DNA from: Krasilnikovia cinnamomea
GTDB lineage: Bacteria > Actinomycetota > Actinomycetes > Mycobacteriales > Micromonosporaceae
Reading direction: 5' to 3'
Assembly: GCF_004217545.1 (NCBI RefSeq)
Contig: NZ_SHKY01000001.1
Span: 1,674,001 to 1,738,000, forward strand
DNA length: 64,000 bases
Shown: piece after piece, positions 7,351 through 16,601 of the stretch
How the letters are laid out: every line of letters begins with the position of its first letter
How positions within the stretch are numbered: the first letter of the stretch is position 1
Notes under the pieces: generated by a model
What the model saw: the letters and a program-made list of their open reading frames with translations, nothing else
What the model was told of the DNA's origin: nothing
Databases searched by the model: none
Position numbers and translations under genes: made by a program

Positions 7351-8177
7351 CGCTTCTCGCCCTCCATGGCCTCATCTTCCCCCACCGGCACCGGCGGCCG
7401 AGGCTGGTCGCCCGACGCCACGCCGACGGTACCCTCCGCCACCGGCCACAGCATCATCGGCTCGACCGCGTCGGGCGCGGGCCGCGGCGCGGCGTCGCGC
7501 GGGCGGCGGGCGCGCGGAGGCCGGTTGCCCCGGCCGGAGGCGGCGGCCACGTTGACGTACGAGAACCGGTGCTCGGCGCACGGGCCGAGGCGGGCGAGGG
7601 CCGTGGAGTGCTCGTCGGTGATGTACCCCTTGTGCACCGCGAAGCCGTACCCGGGGAAGCGGGTGTCCAGGTCGACCATGAGCCGGTCCCGGGTGACCTT
7701 GGCCAGGACACTCGCGGCGGCCACGCAGGCCGCCACCCGGTCGCCCTTCCACACCGCGAGGCCGGGGGCGTCCAGCCCGTCGACCGGGAAGCCGTCGGTC
7801 AGCACGTACTCGGGGCGGGCGGCCAGCGAGGCCAGCGCCCGGCGCATCGCGGCCAGGTTGCAGACGTGCAGGCCGCGGGCGTCCACCTCGGTGGCCGGGA
7901 TGACCACAACGGACCAGGTCAGGGCACGGGCCACCACCTCGTCGTACACGCGTTCGCGGGCGGCCGGGGTGAGCAGCTTGGAGTCGGCCAGTTCCTCGAT
8001 CTCGCCGCGCCGGCCCTCGGGCAGGATCGCGGCGGCGGCGACCAGCGGCCCGGCGCAGGCGCCGCGGCCGGCCTCGTCAGCGCCGGCGACGAGCCGGAAG
8101 CCGCGCCGCTGCAGGGCACGTTCGAGCGCGTACAGGCCGCCTTCGCGGCGCACCACGGTACGGGGTGGGGCCAGCAT
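7347..8177 (-). CDS. rnhB: Ribonuclease HII
   Basis: A 276-residue RNase HII, which removes ribonucleotides embedded in DNA. The catalytic motif GADEAGRGACAGPLVAAA (Asp-Glu) lies at about residues 31-48, with further acidic residues at ADSKLL and YVLTDGFPV. The C-terminal ~60 residues form a Pro/Arg/Ala-rich tail beyond the usual enzyme. The ATG at 8177 overlaps the stop of the Nudix gene by one base, and the end overlaps DUF2469 by four, giving a tight operon. Confidence 0.96.
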   Translation of the reverse strand: MLAPPRTVVRREGGLYALERALQRRGFRLVAGADEAGRGACAGPLVAAAAILPEGRRGEIEELADSKLLTPAARERVYDEVVARALTWSVVVIPATEVDARGLHVCNLAAMRRALASLAARPEYVLTDGFPVDGLDAPGLAVWKGDRVAACVAAASVLAKVTRDRLMVDLDTRFPGYGFAVHKGYITDEHSTALARLGPCAEHRFSYVNVAAASGRGNRPPRARRPRDAAPRPAPDAVEPMMLWPVAEGTVGVASGDQPRPPVPVGEDEAMEGEKR

Positions 8178-8647
8178 CAGCGTCCCCCCTGCGGCAAGCC
8201 GTCGGGCACGAGCCGCCGCAGCAGGTCGGGCAGCTCTTCCGGGTACACGTCCTCGTCGGTGGTCTCCAACTCGGCCAGCGACCACCAGCGGTGCCCGTCG
8301 ACGCTCGTCCGCTCCTCCTCCTCGAAGCCGCCCGTGTCCACCTGCCACTGCTCGACCCGCAGCAGGTAGAACTGCTGGTCCTGCCGATACCACCGGTGGC
8401 GGTAGCTGAACTCGACCACCTGATGCCAGACCGGCTCGCCCAGCTCGGCAGGGTCGACCCGCAGGCCGGTCTCCTCGAACAGCTCGCGGGCCGCGCCCTG
8501 TGCGGCGGTCTCCCCCGGGTCCAGGCCGCCGCCGGGGGTGAACCACCAGCTCCTGTCCGGCGCGACCGGGTCGCCGCCGTGGAACAGCAGGATCCGGCCG
8601 GCCGCGTCGATCAGGAGCACCCGCGCCGCCGGGCGGTTCGTCATCAC
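8177..8647 (-). CDS. Nudix hydrolase
   Basis: A 156-residue Nudix protein (155 if the ATG at 8644 is used). The Nudix box GGLDPGETAAQGAARELFEE is complete, with the Glu residues for Mg binding, inside WWFTPGGGLDPGE. Such enzymes hydrolyse nucleoside diphosphates linked to another group; the substrate cannot be read from the sequence. It is the first gene of the Nudix-rnhB-DUF2469 operon. A 42-base gap separates it from the lepB gene upstream on the same strand. Confidence 0.92.
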   Translation of the reverse strand: MMTNRPAARVLLIDAAGRILLFHGGDPVAPDRSWWFTPGGGLDPGETAAQGAARELFEETGLRVDPAELGEPVWHQVVEFSYRHRWYRQDQQFYLLRVEQWQVDTGGFEEEERTSVDGHRWWSLAELETTDEDVYPEELPDLLRRLVPDGLPQGGR

Positions 8648-8689
8648 GCCACCAAGCCTAGGGCGCGCCCGGCGGGGCGGTCAGCCCGG

Positions 8690-9346
8690 TCAGCCCGTGC
8701 GGGTCGGCTCCGGGACGGACCCGAAGGTTTCCGGCACGGACAACCAGCCGGCCCGGCTCAGCGGCCAGAAGATCGTGAACGCCCGGCCCACCACCGCGTC
8801 CTTCTCGACCGTGGCCTCGTTGACGTCCTGGGACTGCTGGTAGTGCTCCAGCGAGTCGCCCGAGGCGGAGCGGTGGTCGCCCATCACCCAGAGCCGGCCG
8901 GGCGGCACGGTGATGTCGAATTCCTCATCGGCGGCCGGGTCCTGGGTGCCGTCGGCGTCGCGGTAGATGTACGGCTCGTCCAGCGAGTGGCCGTTGACCA
9001 TCAGCCGCTTCTGCGCGTCGCAGCAGACGATACGGTCGCCGCCGACGCCGATGATGCGCTTGATGAAGTCTTCGCCTTCGGTGCCGCTCTGCCAGTCGCT
9101 CGGCGCCTTGAACACGACGATCTCGCCCCGGCGGGGGTCGCGGAAGTCGTACACGAGCTTGTTGACGAGCACCCGGTCGAGCACGTTGAGGGTGTGCTCC
9201 ATCGACGGGGAGGGGATGTAGAAGGTCTGCAGGACGAAGAAGCGGACGAGGAACGCAACGAGGATGGCGACGCCCAGCAGGATCGGTAGCTCACGCCAGA
9301 AGGAACCGCGGCGCTTGTTGGTTTGTTCGTTTTGCTCGTCAATCAC
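8690..9346 (-). CDS. lepB: Signal peptidase I (second of tandem pair)
   Basis: A 218-residue S26 signal peptidase. One N-terminal membrane helix (about 20-41) is followed by IPSPSMEHTL (nucleophile S48), a conserved DRVLVNKLVYDFRDP segment and DFIKRIIGVGGD (general-base K96), then WVMGDHRSASGDS. It cleaves signal peptides of exported proteins on the outer face of the membrane. The GTG start overlaps the end of the upstream paralogue by four bases, so the two copies are co-translated. Confidence 0.95.
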   Translation of the reverse strand: MIDEQNEQTNKRRGSFWRELPILLGVAILVAFLVRFFVLQTFYIPSPSMEHTLNVLDRVLVNKLVYDFRDPRRGEIVVFKAPSDWQSGTEGEDFIKRIIGVGGDRIVCCDAQKRLMVNGHSLDEPYIYRDADGTQDPAADEEFDITVPPGRLWVMGDHRSASGDSLEHYQQSQDVNEATVEKDAVVGRAFTIFWPLSRAGWLSVPETFGSVPEPTRTG

Positions 9347-10236
9347 GAACGGAGCCTACGTCGCCGCGTCATGGTCGGAAGACCGGAACGCGCGGATACT
9401 CCCGCGGTCAATAGGAACGGGACGATAAGGGCACCCGTAGTCGGATCCGGGTCGGAGGGGGGCACGGCGCCCGGCGGACCCGCGGCGACCGGATGGCTGG
9501 CGGCGAAGCTCTTCCAGTTGTCGGGCACGGACAGGCCGGTGAAGCGGCTGCTGGGCCAGACCACCACGAAGGCCCGGCCGATGATGTTCTTGATGGGTAC
9601 GGGCCCCTGGCAGCGCGCGTCCTGCGACACCAGCCGGTGGTCGCCCATGACGAACATCTCACCCGCGGGCACGGTCACCTCGGCGAACCGGCGGCTGGTG
9701 CACTGCTTCGGGTTCGGCGGCGCGTCCAGCGAGGAGTTCTCCTGCACGTACGGTTCGTCGATCGATTCGCCGTTGACGGTGATCCGGCCCTTGGCGTCAC
9801 AGCAGGCGACCTTGTCACCGGGCAGGCCGATCACCCGCTTGATGAAGTCGCGCTCCCCCGGGCGGCTCACCCCGACCAGGTCGCCGATGGTCCGGCCGAG
9901 TTTCGCGGCGAAGGCGTTGCTGATCGGGGTGCTCGGCTGCTCCGGGGCCCAGTTGTCCGTACCGCGGAAGACCACGATCTCCCCGCGCACCGGGTCCCGC
10001 ATGTCGTAGACGACCTTGTTGACCAGCACGCGGTCGCCGACCAGCAGGGTGTTCTCCATCGACCCGGAGGGGATGAAGAACGCCTGGACCAGGAACGTAC
10101 GGATGAGCACGGCGAGGCAGAACGCCACGACGAGCAGGAGCGGCAGCTCCTGCCACAGCGGCATCTCCTTGCGCCGGATCACGCCCCGGCGCCGCCGGGA
10201 GGCTCGATAGCCTTCCATCGGTTCCACGCTACGCAT
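9343..10236 (-). CDS. lepB: Signal peptidase I (first of tandem pair)
   Basis: A 297-residue S26 signal peptidase with one membrane helix (about 31-52), FIPSGSMENTL (S59), RDFIKRVIGLPGD (K133) and FVMGDHRLVSQDAR. It differs from its neighbour by an insertion between the Ser and Lys boxes and by a C-terminal extension of Gly/Pro and hydrophobic residues ending in a basic tail (TRRRRLRS), which may be a second membrane contact. An internal ATG at codon 7 is an alternative start. Two or more lepB copies near rplS are common in actinomycetes. Confidence 0.94.
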   Translation of the reverse strand: MRSVEPMEGYRASRRRRGVIRRKEMPLWQELPLLLVVAFCLAVLIRTFLVQAFFIPSGSMENTLLVGDRVLVNKVVYDMRDPVRGEIVVFRGTDNWAPEQPSTPISNAFAAKLGRTIGDLVGVSRPGERDFIKRVIGLPGDKVACCDAKGRITVNGESIDEPYVQENSSLDAPPNPKQCTSRRFAEVTVPAGEMFVMGDHRLVSQDARCQGPVPIKNIIGRAFVVVWPSSRFTGLSVPDNWKSFAASHPVAAGPPGAVPPSDPDPTTGALIVPFLLTAGVSARSGLPTMTRRRRLRS

Positions 10237-10272
10237 CTCCTGCCGCCGTCCCGGCCGACCGCTCCGGATACA

Positions 10273-10320
10273 GCACTACCGCCCGAGGCCCCAGCTCAGG
10301 GGCGGGTCGGGCGGTAGTGC
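10273..10320 (-). terminator. Strong hairpin after rplS
   Basis: Perfect 14-base arms, GCACTACCGCCCGA (10273-10286) and TCGGGCGGTAGTGC (10307-10320), with a 20-base loop that can itself pair partly. It lies between rplS and lepB on the transcribed strand, so it probably ends the rpsP-rplS operon. There is no T-tract. Confidence 0.75.
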
Positions 10321-10446
10321 GAATGGTCCGCCGCAGCGGCGGTTACCGCAGTGGCGCTGGTGCCCATCCGTCACTCGCGCAAGAGTAGTGCGCTCGCACG
10401 GCAAACGTCAGTCCGAGAGAACGTACGGCCCGGACCACGATGGGGT

Positions 10447-10806
10447 TCAGCTGACGGTCTGCTTCTCGCGCAGCTCCTTGATCTTGGCCTTCTTGCCGCG
10501 CAGCTCACGCAGGTAGTACAGCTTGGCGCGGCGCACGTCGCCGCGGGTGACGACCTCGATCCGGTCGATCTGCGGGCTGTTGATCGGGTACGTGCGCTCC
10601 ACGCCGACCCCGAAGCTGATCTTGCGGATCTTGAAGGTCTCGCGCAGACCACCGCCCTGGCGGCTGATCACGACGCCCTGGAAGACCTGGACGCGGGAGC
10701 GGTTACCCTCGACGACCCGGGCGTGGACCTTGAGCGTGTCACCCGCTCGGAAGGCGGGAATGTCGGTGCGCTGCGACTGGGCGTCGAGAGCGTCCAGCGT
10801 GTTCAT
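10447..10806 (-). CDS. rplS: 50S ribosomal protein L19
   Basis: A 119-residue L19, located at the 30S-50S interface. [19 protein letters not shown], then [35 protein letters not shown] and [19 protein letters not shown] are diagnostic. The ATG at 10806 is the family start; codons further upstream are an untranslated leader of 130 bases between trmD and rplS. It is the last gene of the rpsP-khpA-rimM-trmD-rplS operon. Confidence 0.97.
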   Translation of the reverse strand: MNTLDALDAQSQRTDIPAFRAGDTLKVHARVVEGNRSRVQVFQGVVISRQGGGLRETFKIRKISFGVGVERTYPINSPQIDRIEVVTRGDVRRAKLYYLRELRGKKAKIKELREKQTVS

Positions 10807-10936
10807 CGCTGCATCCTCGTCGTACTCAAAGCACACCGGGAGTTCGGCGTGCGGGTGGGTGATTCTGGACCCCGGCTCGATGGTGCCCCGGAGACCCTCG
10901 CCCGCCCCCACGGCGTGGAGGCGAACGGCAACCTCC

Positions 10937-11701
10937 CTACTTTGCCACATCCGGGTGGGGGACCTGAAATCCGGCCCCGTCCAGGGCGGCCCGGTCGTGC
11001 TTGTCCAGGCGCTCCGGCGGGTACCCGGCCAGCAGGTCCGGCCGCCGGGCCGCCGTACGCAGCAGGGACTGCTCGCGACGCCACCGGGCGATCCGGCCGT
11101 GGTCGCCGGAGCGCAGCACCGCCGGGACCTCGTGCCCGCGCCACTGCGCGGGCTTGGTGTAGACCGGGGCCTCCAGCAGGCCCGCCGCGTGCGACTCCTC
11201 GGTCAGCGAGTCGGCGTTGCCCAGTACCCCGGGCAGCAGCCGGGTCACCGCCTCCATGATCACAATGACCGCGACCTCGCCACCGAACAGCACGTAGTCG
11301 CCCAGCGACACCTCGCGGACCGGCATCCGGGTCGCGGCGTCGTCCAGGACGCGCTGGTCGATGCCCTCGTACCGGCCGCAGGCGAAGACCAGATGCGGTG
11401 CGGTGGCCAGCTCGTGCGCGGCGGCCTGGGTGAACGGCGTGCCGACCGGGGACGGCACCACCAGCAGCGAATCCGGGCGGGTCACCGCGTCGAGGGCACC
11501 CGCCCACGGCTCGGGGCGCATCACCATCCCGGGCCCGCCGCCGTACGGGGTGTCGTCGACCGTGCGGTGGACGTCGGAGGTCCAGGTCCGCAGATCGTGC
11601 ACCGCGATGTCGAGCAGGCCCGAGGCCCGTGCCTTGCCGATCAGCGACAGTTCCAGCGGGGAGAAGTACTCGGGAAAGATCGAGACGATGTCGACGCGCA
11701 C
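10937..11701 (-). CDS. trmD: tRNA (guanine-N1)-methyltransferase
   Basis: A 254-residue SPOUT methyltransferase that makes m1G37 in t[46 protein letters not shown] and the knot segment [21 protein letters not shown] are all present. The C-terminal domain ends with the typical RPDLL region. Start GTG at 11701. Its place between rimM and rplS is conserved in bacteria. Confidence 0.97.
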   Translation of the reverse strand: MRVDIVSIFPEYFSPLELSLIGKARASGLLDIAVHDLRTWTSDVHRTVDDTPYGGGPGMVMRPEPWAGALDAVTRPDSLLVVPSPVGTPFTQAAAHELATAPHLVFACGRYEGIDQRVLDDAATRMPVREVSLGDYVLFGGEVAVIVIMEAVTRLLPGVLGNADSLTEESHAAGLLEAPVYTKPAQWRGHEVPAVLRSGDHGRIARWRREQSLLRTAARRPDLLAGYPPERLDKHDRAALDGAGFQVPHPDVAK

Positions 11702-11755
11702 GGCAGCCTCAGGCTCTACGGGTCGAGCCGCGACGGGCTCGCTCAGGGTGGCCGC

Positions 11756-12331
11756 TCAGAGATCGAGCAGGCCCTCGGGCAGGTCGACGATCACCCGGCC
11801 GGCGGCGAGATCCACCGAGGGGACGATCTGACTCACGAACGGGATCAGGGCGGTCCCGCCCCCGGCCTTGCTCAGCACGATGAGATCCGACGCTGGGGCG
11901 TGCTCGATGCGCTGCACCTCGCCGTACACCGTGCCGTCGGCGGACACCACGGCCAGGCCGATCAGCTGGTGGTCGTGGAACTCGTCCGGGTCGTCCGGCG
12001 CGGCGATGTCCCCGCTGTCGACGCAGAGCAGCACTCCCCGCAGGGCCTCGGCGACGTTGCGGTCGGGCACGCCCGCGAACTGGGCGATCACCCGCCCCTG
12101 GTGCCAGCGCAGCGACTCCAGGGTCAGCTTGTCGGGCACCTGGTAGGGCGCCCCGCCCGGCGGGGGCGGCGGCGTGGCCGGGCCGGTGCTCACCCGCCGG
12201 TCCCGGGGGACCTCGGTGGTGAACACCTGCCCGGCCACGAATCTCGCCTCAGGCTCGTCGGTACGCACCGTCACAAGCACCTCCCCACGGATGCCGTGGG
12301 GCTTGCCGATCTGGCCGACGACGAGCAGCAT
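11756..12331 (-). CDS. rimM: Ribosome maturation factor RimM
   Basis: A 191-residue RimM that assists 30S assembly around S19. The N-terminal barrel has VGQIGKPHGIRGEVLVTVRT. A Pro/Gly-rich insertion (about 55-67) precedes the second half, and the PRC-barrel domain shows DEFHDHQLIGLAVV, GEVQRIEHAPASDLIVL and LIPFVSQIVPSVDL. It lies 11 bases after khpA. Confidence 0.96.
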   Translation of the reverse strand: MLLVVGQIGKPHGIRGEVLVTVRTDEPEARFVAGQVFTTEVPRDRRVSTGPATPPPPPGGAPYQVPDKLTLESLRWHQGRVIAQFAGVPDRNVAEALRGVLLCVDSGDIAAPDDPDEFHDHQLIGLAVVSADGTVYGEVQRIEHAPASDLIVLSKAGGGTALIPFVSQIVPSVDLAAGRVIVDLPEGLLDL

Positions 12332-12342
12332 CGCGCGGTGCG

Positions 12343-12603
12343 TCAGTACGCGTCGACGATGTCGACGCGGATGCCACGGCCACCGATCGAGCCGATGACC
12401 TGGCGCAGCGCCTTGGCCGTACGCCCGCCGCGCCCGATGACCGTACCCAGGTCCTCGGGGTGCACGCGGACCTCGAGCCGCTTGCCGCGGCGCGAGTCGA
12501 CGAGCCGGACCCGGACGTCGTCCGGGTTGTCGACGATGCCCTTGACGAGGTGCTCCAGCGCGGGCCGGAGCGCCCCGTCAGCTCGCGGAGTCGGCGCCGG
12601 CAC
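12343..12603 (-). CDS. khpA: KH-domain RNA-binding protein KhpA
   Basis: An 86-residue single KH domain. [22 protein letters not shown] leads into [20 protein letters not shown] (GxxG loop IGRGG) and [15 protein letters not shown]. In other bacteria KhpA pairs with KhpB and acts on RNA. The GTG start at 12603 overlaps the 3' end of rpsP by 26 bases, so start choice is uncertain by a few codons. Confidence 0.92.
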   Translation of the reverse strand: MPAPTPRADGALRPALEHLVKGIVDNPDDVRVRLVDSRRGKRLEVRVHPEDLGTVIGRGGRTAKALRQVIGSIGGRGIRVDIVDAY

Positions 12604-13081
12604 CGGCGGCGTCCTCTGCCTTGGCAGCGGCCTCCTCGCGGGTCTCCGCCGGAGCCTCGTCGGCGGCCTTGGCCTCAGCCTTGGGGGCCTTCTCCGACTT
12701 GGCGGTGGCCTTCTTGGCGGTGGCCGGCTTCTCGGCGACGCCGGCGGAGGCCTTGGCCTCGGCCTCGTACACGGCCAGACGGTCGGCCTTAGGGGCCGCC
12801 ACCAGCAGCGGCGGCGGGGCCGGCAGGCCCTTGAACTGCTGCCAGTCGCCGGTCTTCTCCAGCAGGCGCTGCACGGCCTCGCTCGGCTGGGCGCCGACGG
12901 AGAGCCAGTACTGCACGCGCTCCGACTTCACCTGGATGACCGACGGGTCTTCCTTGGGGTGGTAGATGCCCACGTACTCGATAGCACGACCGTCGCGCTT
13001 GGTGCGCGAGTCGGCGACGACGATGCGGTACTGCGGGTTGCGGATCTTGCCCATCCGCAGGAGCCGGATCTTTACGGCCAC
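12578..13081 (-). CDS. rpsP: 30S ribosomal protein S16 with long Ala/Lys/Glu tail
   Basis: A 167-residue S16. The first ~85 residues are the ribosomal fold ([45 protein letters not shown]). The rest is a low-complexity Ala/Lys/Glu tail, as in other actinobacteria where S16 is about twice the E. coli length. Start is GTG at 13081 with a ribosome site AGGAG at 13094-13098. First gene of the operon. Confidence 0.96.
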   Translation of the reverse strand: MAVKIRLLRMGKIRNPQYRIVVADSRTKRDGRAIEYVGIYHPKEDPSVIQVKSERVQYWLSVGAQPSEAVQRLLEKTGDWQQFKGLPAPPPLLVAAPKADRLAVYEAEAKASAGVAEKPATAKKATAKSEKAPKAEAKAADEAPAETREEAAAKAEDAAGAGADSAS

Positions 13082-13290
13082 GGTGTCTTTTACTCCTGAA
13101 TGCGTCGTGATCGAGTCGCTGGCACCACGTGGGGTTGTGGGCCGTTGCCTCGCGGACTGGCAGCGCGTCAGGAGTTAGAGGGCAGCCTCACGCACGCCGA
13201 ACCAGCCACCCATTCTGCCAGACCATCCGCGCCCGGTCCCACCGCCCTCCCCACCAGCCCACCCTTTCGGTGATCATGGGGACGGAACGC

Positions 13291-13941
13291 TCATCGGCAG
13301 GCCGGCCGGTCCCAGCCCGGCGGCAGCGCGTGGGGCACCGGCCAGGCCGGATCGGGGTGGAAGTCCGTCCAGGTGCCGTCGAACGGGAACTTGCCCGCCT
13401 CGATCAGCTCGATCACCCGGTGGCCCTCGGCCCACACCGCCGCCGCGTCGCGCACCCAGTAGTGCTCGGGGAGGGCCAGCCGCTCGGCGAACTCGTCCTC
13501 GTCCTTCCACCGCCAGCTGTGATCCGGGGCCACGACGATGTCCAGGTCCTGGTCGATCACGTCGACCCCGGCCGCCGGGCCGTCGTCCCAGCGCGCCAGG
13601 GGCTCCTCCAGGTTGACGTACCAGGCCGCGAAGCGGTCCCGGTCGTCGCGGAAGAACCAGACCGAGTAGCGGCCTTCGCGGGGCAGGAACTTCAGGATCG
13701 CGGGACCCTGCCAGGTCGCCTCCCGCAGGTGGCGGTCCAGGGTCACCCACTCGGTGAACGGCATGTCCCGCACCCTGCGCCCGTCCACGGCCACCTCGAC
13801 CGCCACCGCCGAGGCGCGCGCCAACCAGAGCAGCAGCCCGCGGTCGTCATCGCTGACCACCCGGCACGGGCGCACTCCGACGACCCGGTCCCCCGCGATG
13901 TGGCGGTACAGCACCGGCTGTCCGGGAGCGAACGGCCTCAC
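13291..13941 (-). CDS. DUF402 domain protein (FomD-like phosphohydrolase fold)
   Basis: A 216-residue protein of the DUF402 family. GRYSVWFFRDDRDRFAAWYVNLEEPL and GVDVIDQDLDIVVAPDHSWRWKDEDEF match the conserved core, with acidic metal-binding residues (DVIDQDLDIV and KDEDEF). Members include nucleoside diphosphatases such as FomD and SA1684. The substrate here is unknown. It lies 64 bases from proS on the same strand. Confidence 0.88.
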   Translation of the reverse strand: MRPFAPGQPVLYRHIAGDRVVGVRPCRVVSDDDRGLLLWLARASAVAVEVAVDGRRVRDMPFTEWVTLDRHLREATWQGPAILKFLPREGRYSVWFFRDDRDRFAAWYVNLEEPLARWDDGPAAGVDVIDQDLDIVVAPDHSWRWKDEDEFAERLALPEHYWVRDAAAVWAEGHRVIELIEAGKFPFDGTWTDFHPDPAWPVPHALPPGWDRPACR

Positions 13942-14005
13942 GGCCGACCCGCCCTCGCGGCCGGCCCCTGCCAGGGCGTCGCGGCCGGCTCCGGCCTGCG
14001 GGACA

Positions 14006-15412
14006 TCAGTAGGCGCGGGCCAGGATCGCGACCAGGTCCGGCTCGTCGTCCGCGTCGGGCACGGTGCCGTCGGGACGGATCAGGCAGCGTACGGTGACCG
14101 CCTTGCCGTTGGCCTCGGCCTCGCCCTCCACGCCGACCGCCGACCACGGCACCCGCGCCCAGCCGGTCTGCGCCGCCTCGAGCGCGTCGCCGAGCGTCTT
14201 CACGTCCACGGTGCGTTCCTCGCGCAGCGCCAGCGCGTCGTCGAAGAGCTGCTGCTGGTCGGCCTTGAGCGCGGCGGTGACCGCGGCGACGACCTCGCCG
14301 AGCGGCACCGGCGCCTTCGCCCCGGTGATCCGCCGGACCAGCACCGCGTTGCCCGCGGCCAGGTCGCGCGGGCCCACCTCGATACGCACCGGGATGCCCT
14401 TGAGCTCGGCGTCCACCGCCCGGCGGCCGAACGGCACGTCGGCGCGGTCGTCCAGGGTCACCCGTACGCCTGCGGCGGCCAGCTCGTCGCGCAACTTGGC
14501 GGCGGCCTCGGCCACCCCCTCGCCCGCCTTGACCACCATGATGTTGGCCTGGACCGGGGCGAGCCGGGGCGGGATGCGCAGGCCGCTGTCGTCGCCGTGC
14601 ACCATGATCAGTCCGCCGATCATGCGGGTGGTGCTGCCCCACGAGGTGGTCCAGCAGTGCTCCAGGCTCCCGGCCTGCGACGAGTACGTGATGTCGAACG
14701 CCTTGGCGAAGTTCTGCCCCAGCTCGTGCGACGTGCCCATCTGCAGCGCCTTGCCGTCGCCCATCATGGCCTCGAGGGTCATGGTGTTCGTGGCGCCCGC
14801 GAACCGCTCCCCGACGGTCTTGCGGCCCGGTACGACCGGGATGGCCAGCAGGTTGACCATGAAGTCCTCGTACACGTGGTGCAGGATGCGGCGCGCGTAG
14901 GCCGCCGCGTCCGCCTCGGTGGCGTGCGCGGTGTGGCCCTCCTGCCAGAGGAACTCGGTGGTCCGCAGGAAGGTGCGCGGGCGCAGTTCCCACCGCACCA
15001 CGTTGGCCCACTGGTTCAGCAGCAGCGGCAGGTCCCGGTACGAGTCGACCCACTTGGCCATGAACTCGCCGAAGATCGTCTCGCTGGTGGGGCGCACCAC
15101 GATCGGCTCGGCCAGCTCCTTGCCGCCCGCGTGGGTGACCACGGCCAGCTCGGGCGAGAAGCCCTCCACGTGCTGGGCCTCGCGGCGCAGGTAGCTCTCC
15201 GGGATGAACAGCGGGAAGTACGCGTTCTCCGCGCCCGCCGCCTTGATCCGGGCGTCCATCTCGCCCTGCATGCGCTCCCACAGCGCGTAGCCGGTCGGCC
15301 GGATCACCATCGTGCCGCGCACCGGGCCGTTGTCGGCGAGCTGCGCCTTGGCGATGAGGTCCTGATACCAGCGGGGGAAGTCCTCCGCACGGGGAGTGAG
15401 CACGCGAGCCAT
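14006..15412 (-). CDS. proS: Prolyl-tRNA synthetase, short (archaeal/eukaryotic-like) type
   Basis: A 468-residue class II synthetase that charges tRNA-Pro. Motif 2 and 3 regions are visible (RWELRPRTFLRTTEFLWQEG; GLIMVHGDDSGLRIPPRLAP), with VRPTSETIFGEFMAKW before them, an anticodon-binding domain (PVQANIMVVKAGEG) and the C-terminal domain ending LARAY. It lacks the editing insertion of the E. coli-type enzyme. The start is the ATG at 15412 (MARVLTPRAEDFPRWYQDL); an upstream in-frame GTG-like extension is not supported. Confidence 0.96.
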   Translation of the reverse strand: MARVLTPRAEDFPRWYQDLIAKAQLADNGPVRGTMVIRPTGYALWERMQGEMDARIKAAGAENAYFPLFIPESYLRREAQHVEGFSPELAVVTHAGGKELAEPIVVRPTSETIFGEFMAKWVDSYRDLPLLLNQWANVVRWELRPRTFLRTTEFLWQEGHTAHATEADAAAYARRILHHVYEDFMVNLLAIPVVPGRKTVGERFAGATNTMTLEAMMGDGKALQMGTSHELGQNFAKAFDITYSSQAGSLEHCWTTSWGSTTRMIGGLIMVHGDDSGLRIPPRLAPVQANIMVVKAGEGVAEAAAKLRDELAAAGVRVTLDDRADVPFGRRAVDAELKGIPVRIEVGPRDLAAGNAVLVRRITGAKAPVPLGEVVAAVTAALKADQQQLFDDALALREERTVDVKTLGDALEAAQTGWARVPWSAVGVEGEAEANGKAVTVRCLIRPDGTVPDADDEPDLVAILARAY

Positions 15413-15498
15413 GAGGCAGCATCCTAGCGAGGCCCAGCGGATCACCCGTCCCCGGAGCCCAGCGGATCACCGCCGCCACAGGCGCGAGTCACCCTCGT

Positions 15499-16581
15499 TC
15501 AGCGGATCACCTGTCCCCGCAGGACGATCCGCCGGGGTGCCCGCACCACGGTCAGGTCGCGGCGCGGGTCCTCGGGGTAGACGACCAGGTCGGCGCGGCC
15601 GCCCTCGACCAGTCCGGGGAAGCCCAGCCAGGCCCGGGCCCGCCAGGACGCGGCGGCCAGCACGTCGAGCGCCGGGATGCCCGCCTCGTGCAGCAGCAGC
15701 ATCTCCTCGGCGGCCTGGCCGTGCCGGATGCCGCCGCCCGCGTCGGTGCCCACGTAGATCGGCACCCCGGCCTCGTGAGCGGCGCGGACCACGGACGGGA
15801 AGCGGTCGCGCAGGGCGACCATGTGGTCGGCGTACCCGGCGAACTTCGCCCGGGCCCGGTCCGCGATCCCCCCGAACGTCTGAATGTTGATCATTGTGGG
15901 CACCAGCGCGGTGCCGCGCCGGGCCATCTCGTCGATGAGGTCGAACGACAGCCCGGTGCCGTGCTCGACCGAGTCCACTCCGGCCCGGACCATCTGCGCC
16001 ACCCCCTCCTCCGAGAAGGTGTGCACGGCCGCCCGGGCGCCCGCCGCATGCGCGGCCGCGACGGCGGCGGCCATGGTCTGCGGATCCCAGGACGGGGCGA
16101 GATCGCCGACGGACCGGTCGATCCAGTCGCCGACCAGCTTCACCCAGCCCGTCCCCGCCCGGGCCTGTTCGGTGACGGCCGCGGCGACGTCGGCGCCGTC
16201 GACCTCCACCCCGATGTCGCGCAGATACCGCTTGGGGGCCGCGACGTGCCGCCCGGCGCGGGCCAGGCGCGGCATGCCGGGCTCGTCGTCCAGCTCCGGA
16301 TACGGGTACGGCGATCCGGCGTCCCGAATGGCCAGCACCCCGGCGTCGCGGTCCGTGGTGGCCAGTTCCCGCGCCTGATCGAGGTGCTCGATCGGGCGGC
16401 CGCCGTACTGGATGCCGAGGTGGCAGTGGGCGTCGACGAGGCCGGGCAGGACGTACCCGGAGTCGCTGATCGTCTCGGCGTCCGCGACCGGCTCGAAGGT
16501 GACCCGGTCGCCGACCAGCCACAGGTCGCGTACCTCGTCGTCGGGGAGCAGGACACCGCGCACATGCAAGGCCATGTCCAC
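15499..16581 (-). CDS. Metal-dependent amidohydrolase
   Basis: A 360-residue member of the amidohydrolase superfamily. LPGLVDAHCHLG carries the HxH metal pair. GWVKLVGDWIDR holds the bridging Lys, AAVHTFSEEG and SVEHGTGL the two further His, and IYVGTDAGGG the catalytic Asp. These fit an imidazolonepropionase/prolidase-like amidohydrolase, but the substrate is unknown. Start is GTG at 16581 or ATG at 16575. It stands between proS and the Uma2 gene on the same strand. Confidence 0.9.
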   Translation of the reverse strand: MDMALHVRGVLLPDDEVRDLWLVGDRVTFEPVADAETISDSGYVLPGLVDAHCHLGIQYGGRPIEHLDQARELATTDRDAGVLAIRDAGSPYPYPELDDEPGMPRLARAGRHVAAPKRYLRDIGVEVDGADVAAAVTEQARAGTGWVKLVGDWIDRSVGDLAPSWDPQTMAAAVAAAHAAGARAAVHTFSEEGVAQMVRAGVDSVEHGTGLSFDLIDEMARRGTALVPTMINIQTFGGIADRARAKFAGYADHMVALRDRFPSVVRAAHEAGVPIYVGTDAGGGIRHGQAAEEMLLLHEAGIPALDVLAAASWRARAWLGFPGLVEGGRADLVVYPEDPRRDLTVVRAPRRIVLRGQVIR

Positions 16582-16601
16582 AGTCCTACCTGATCACCCG
16601 T

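Noticed and set aside
10523..13099. An 858-codon + strand frame across rplS-trmD-rimM-rpsP
   Set aside because: Entirely antisense to the well-identified ribosomal operon and without domain features.
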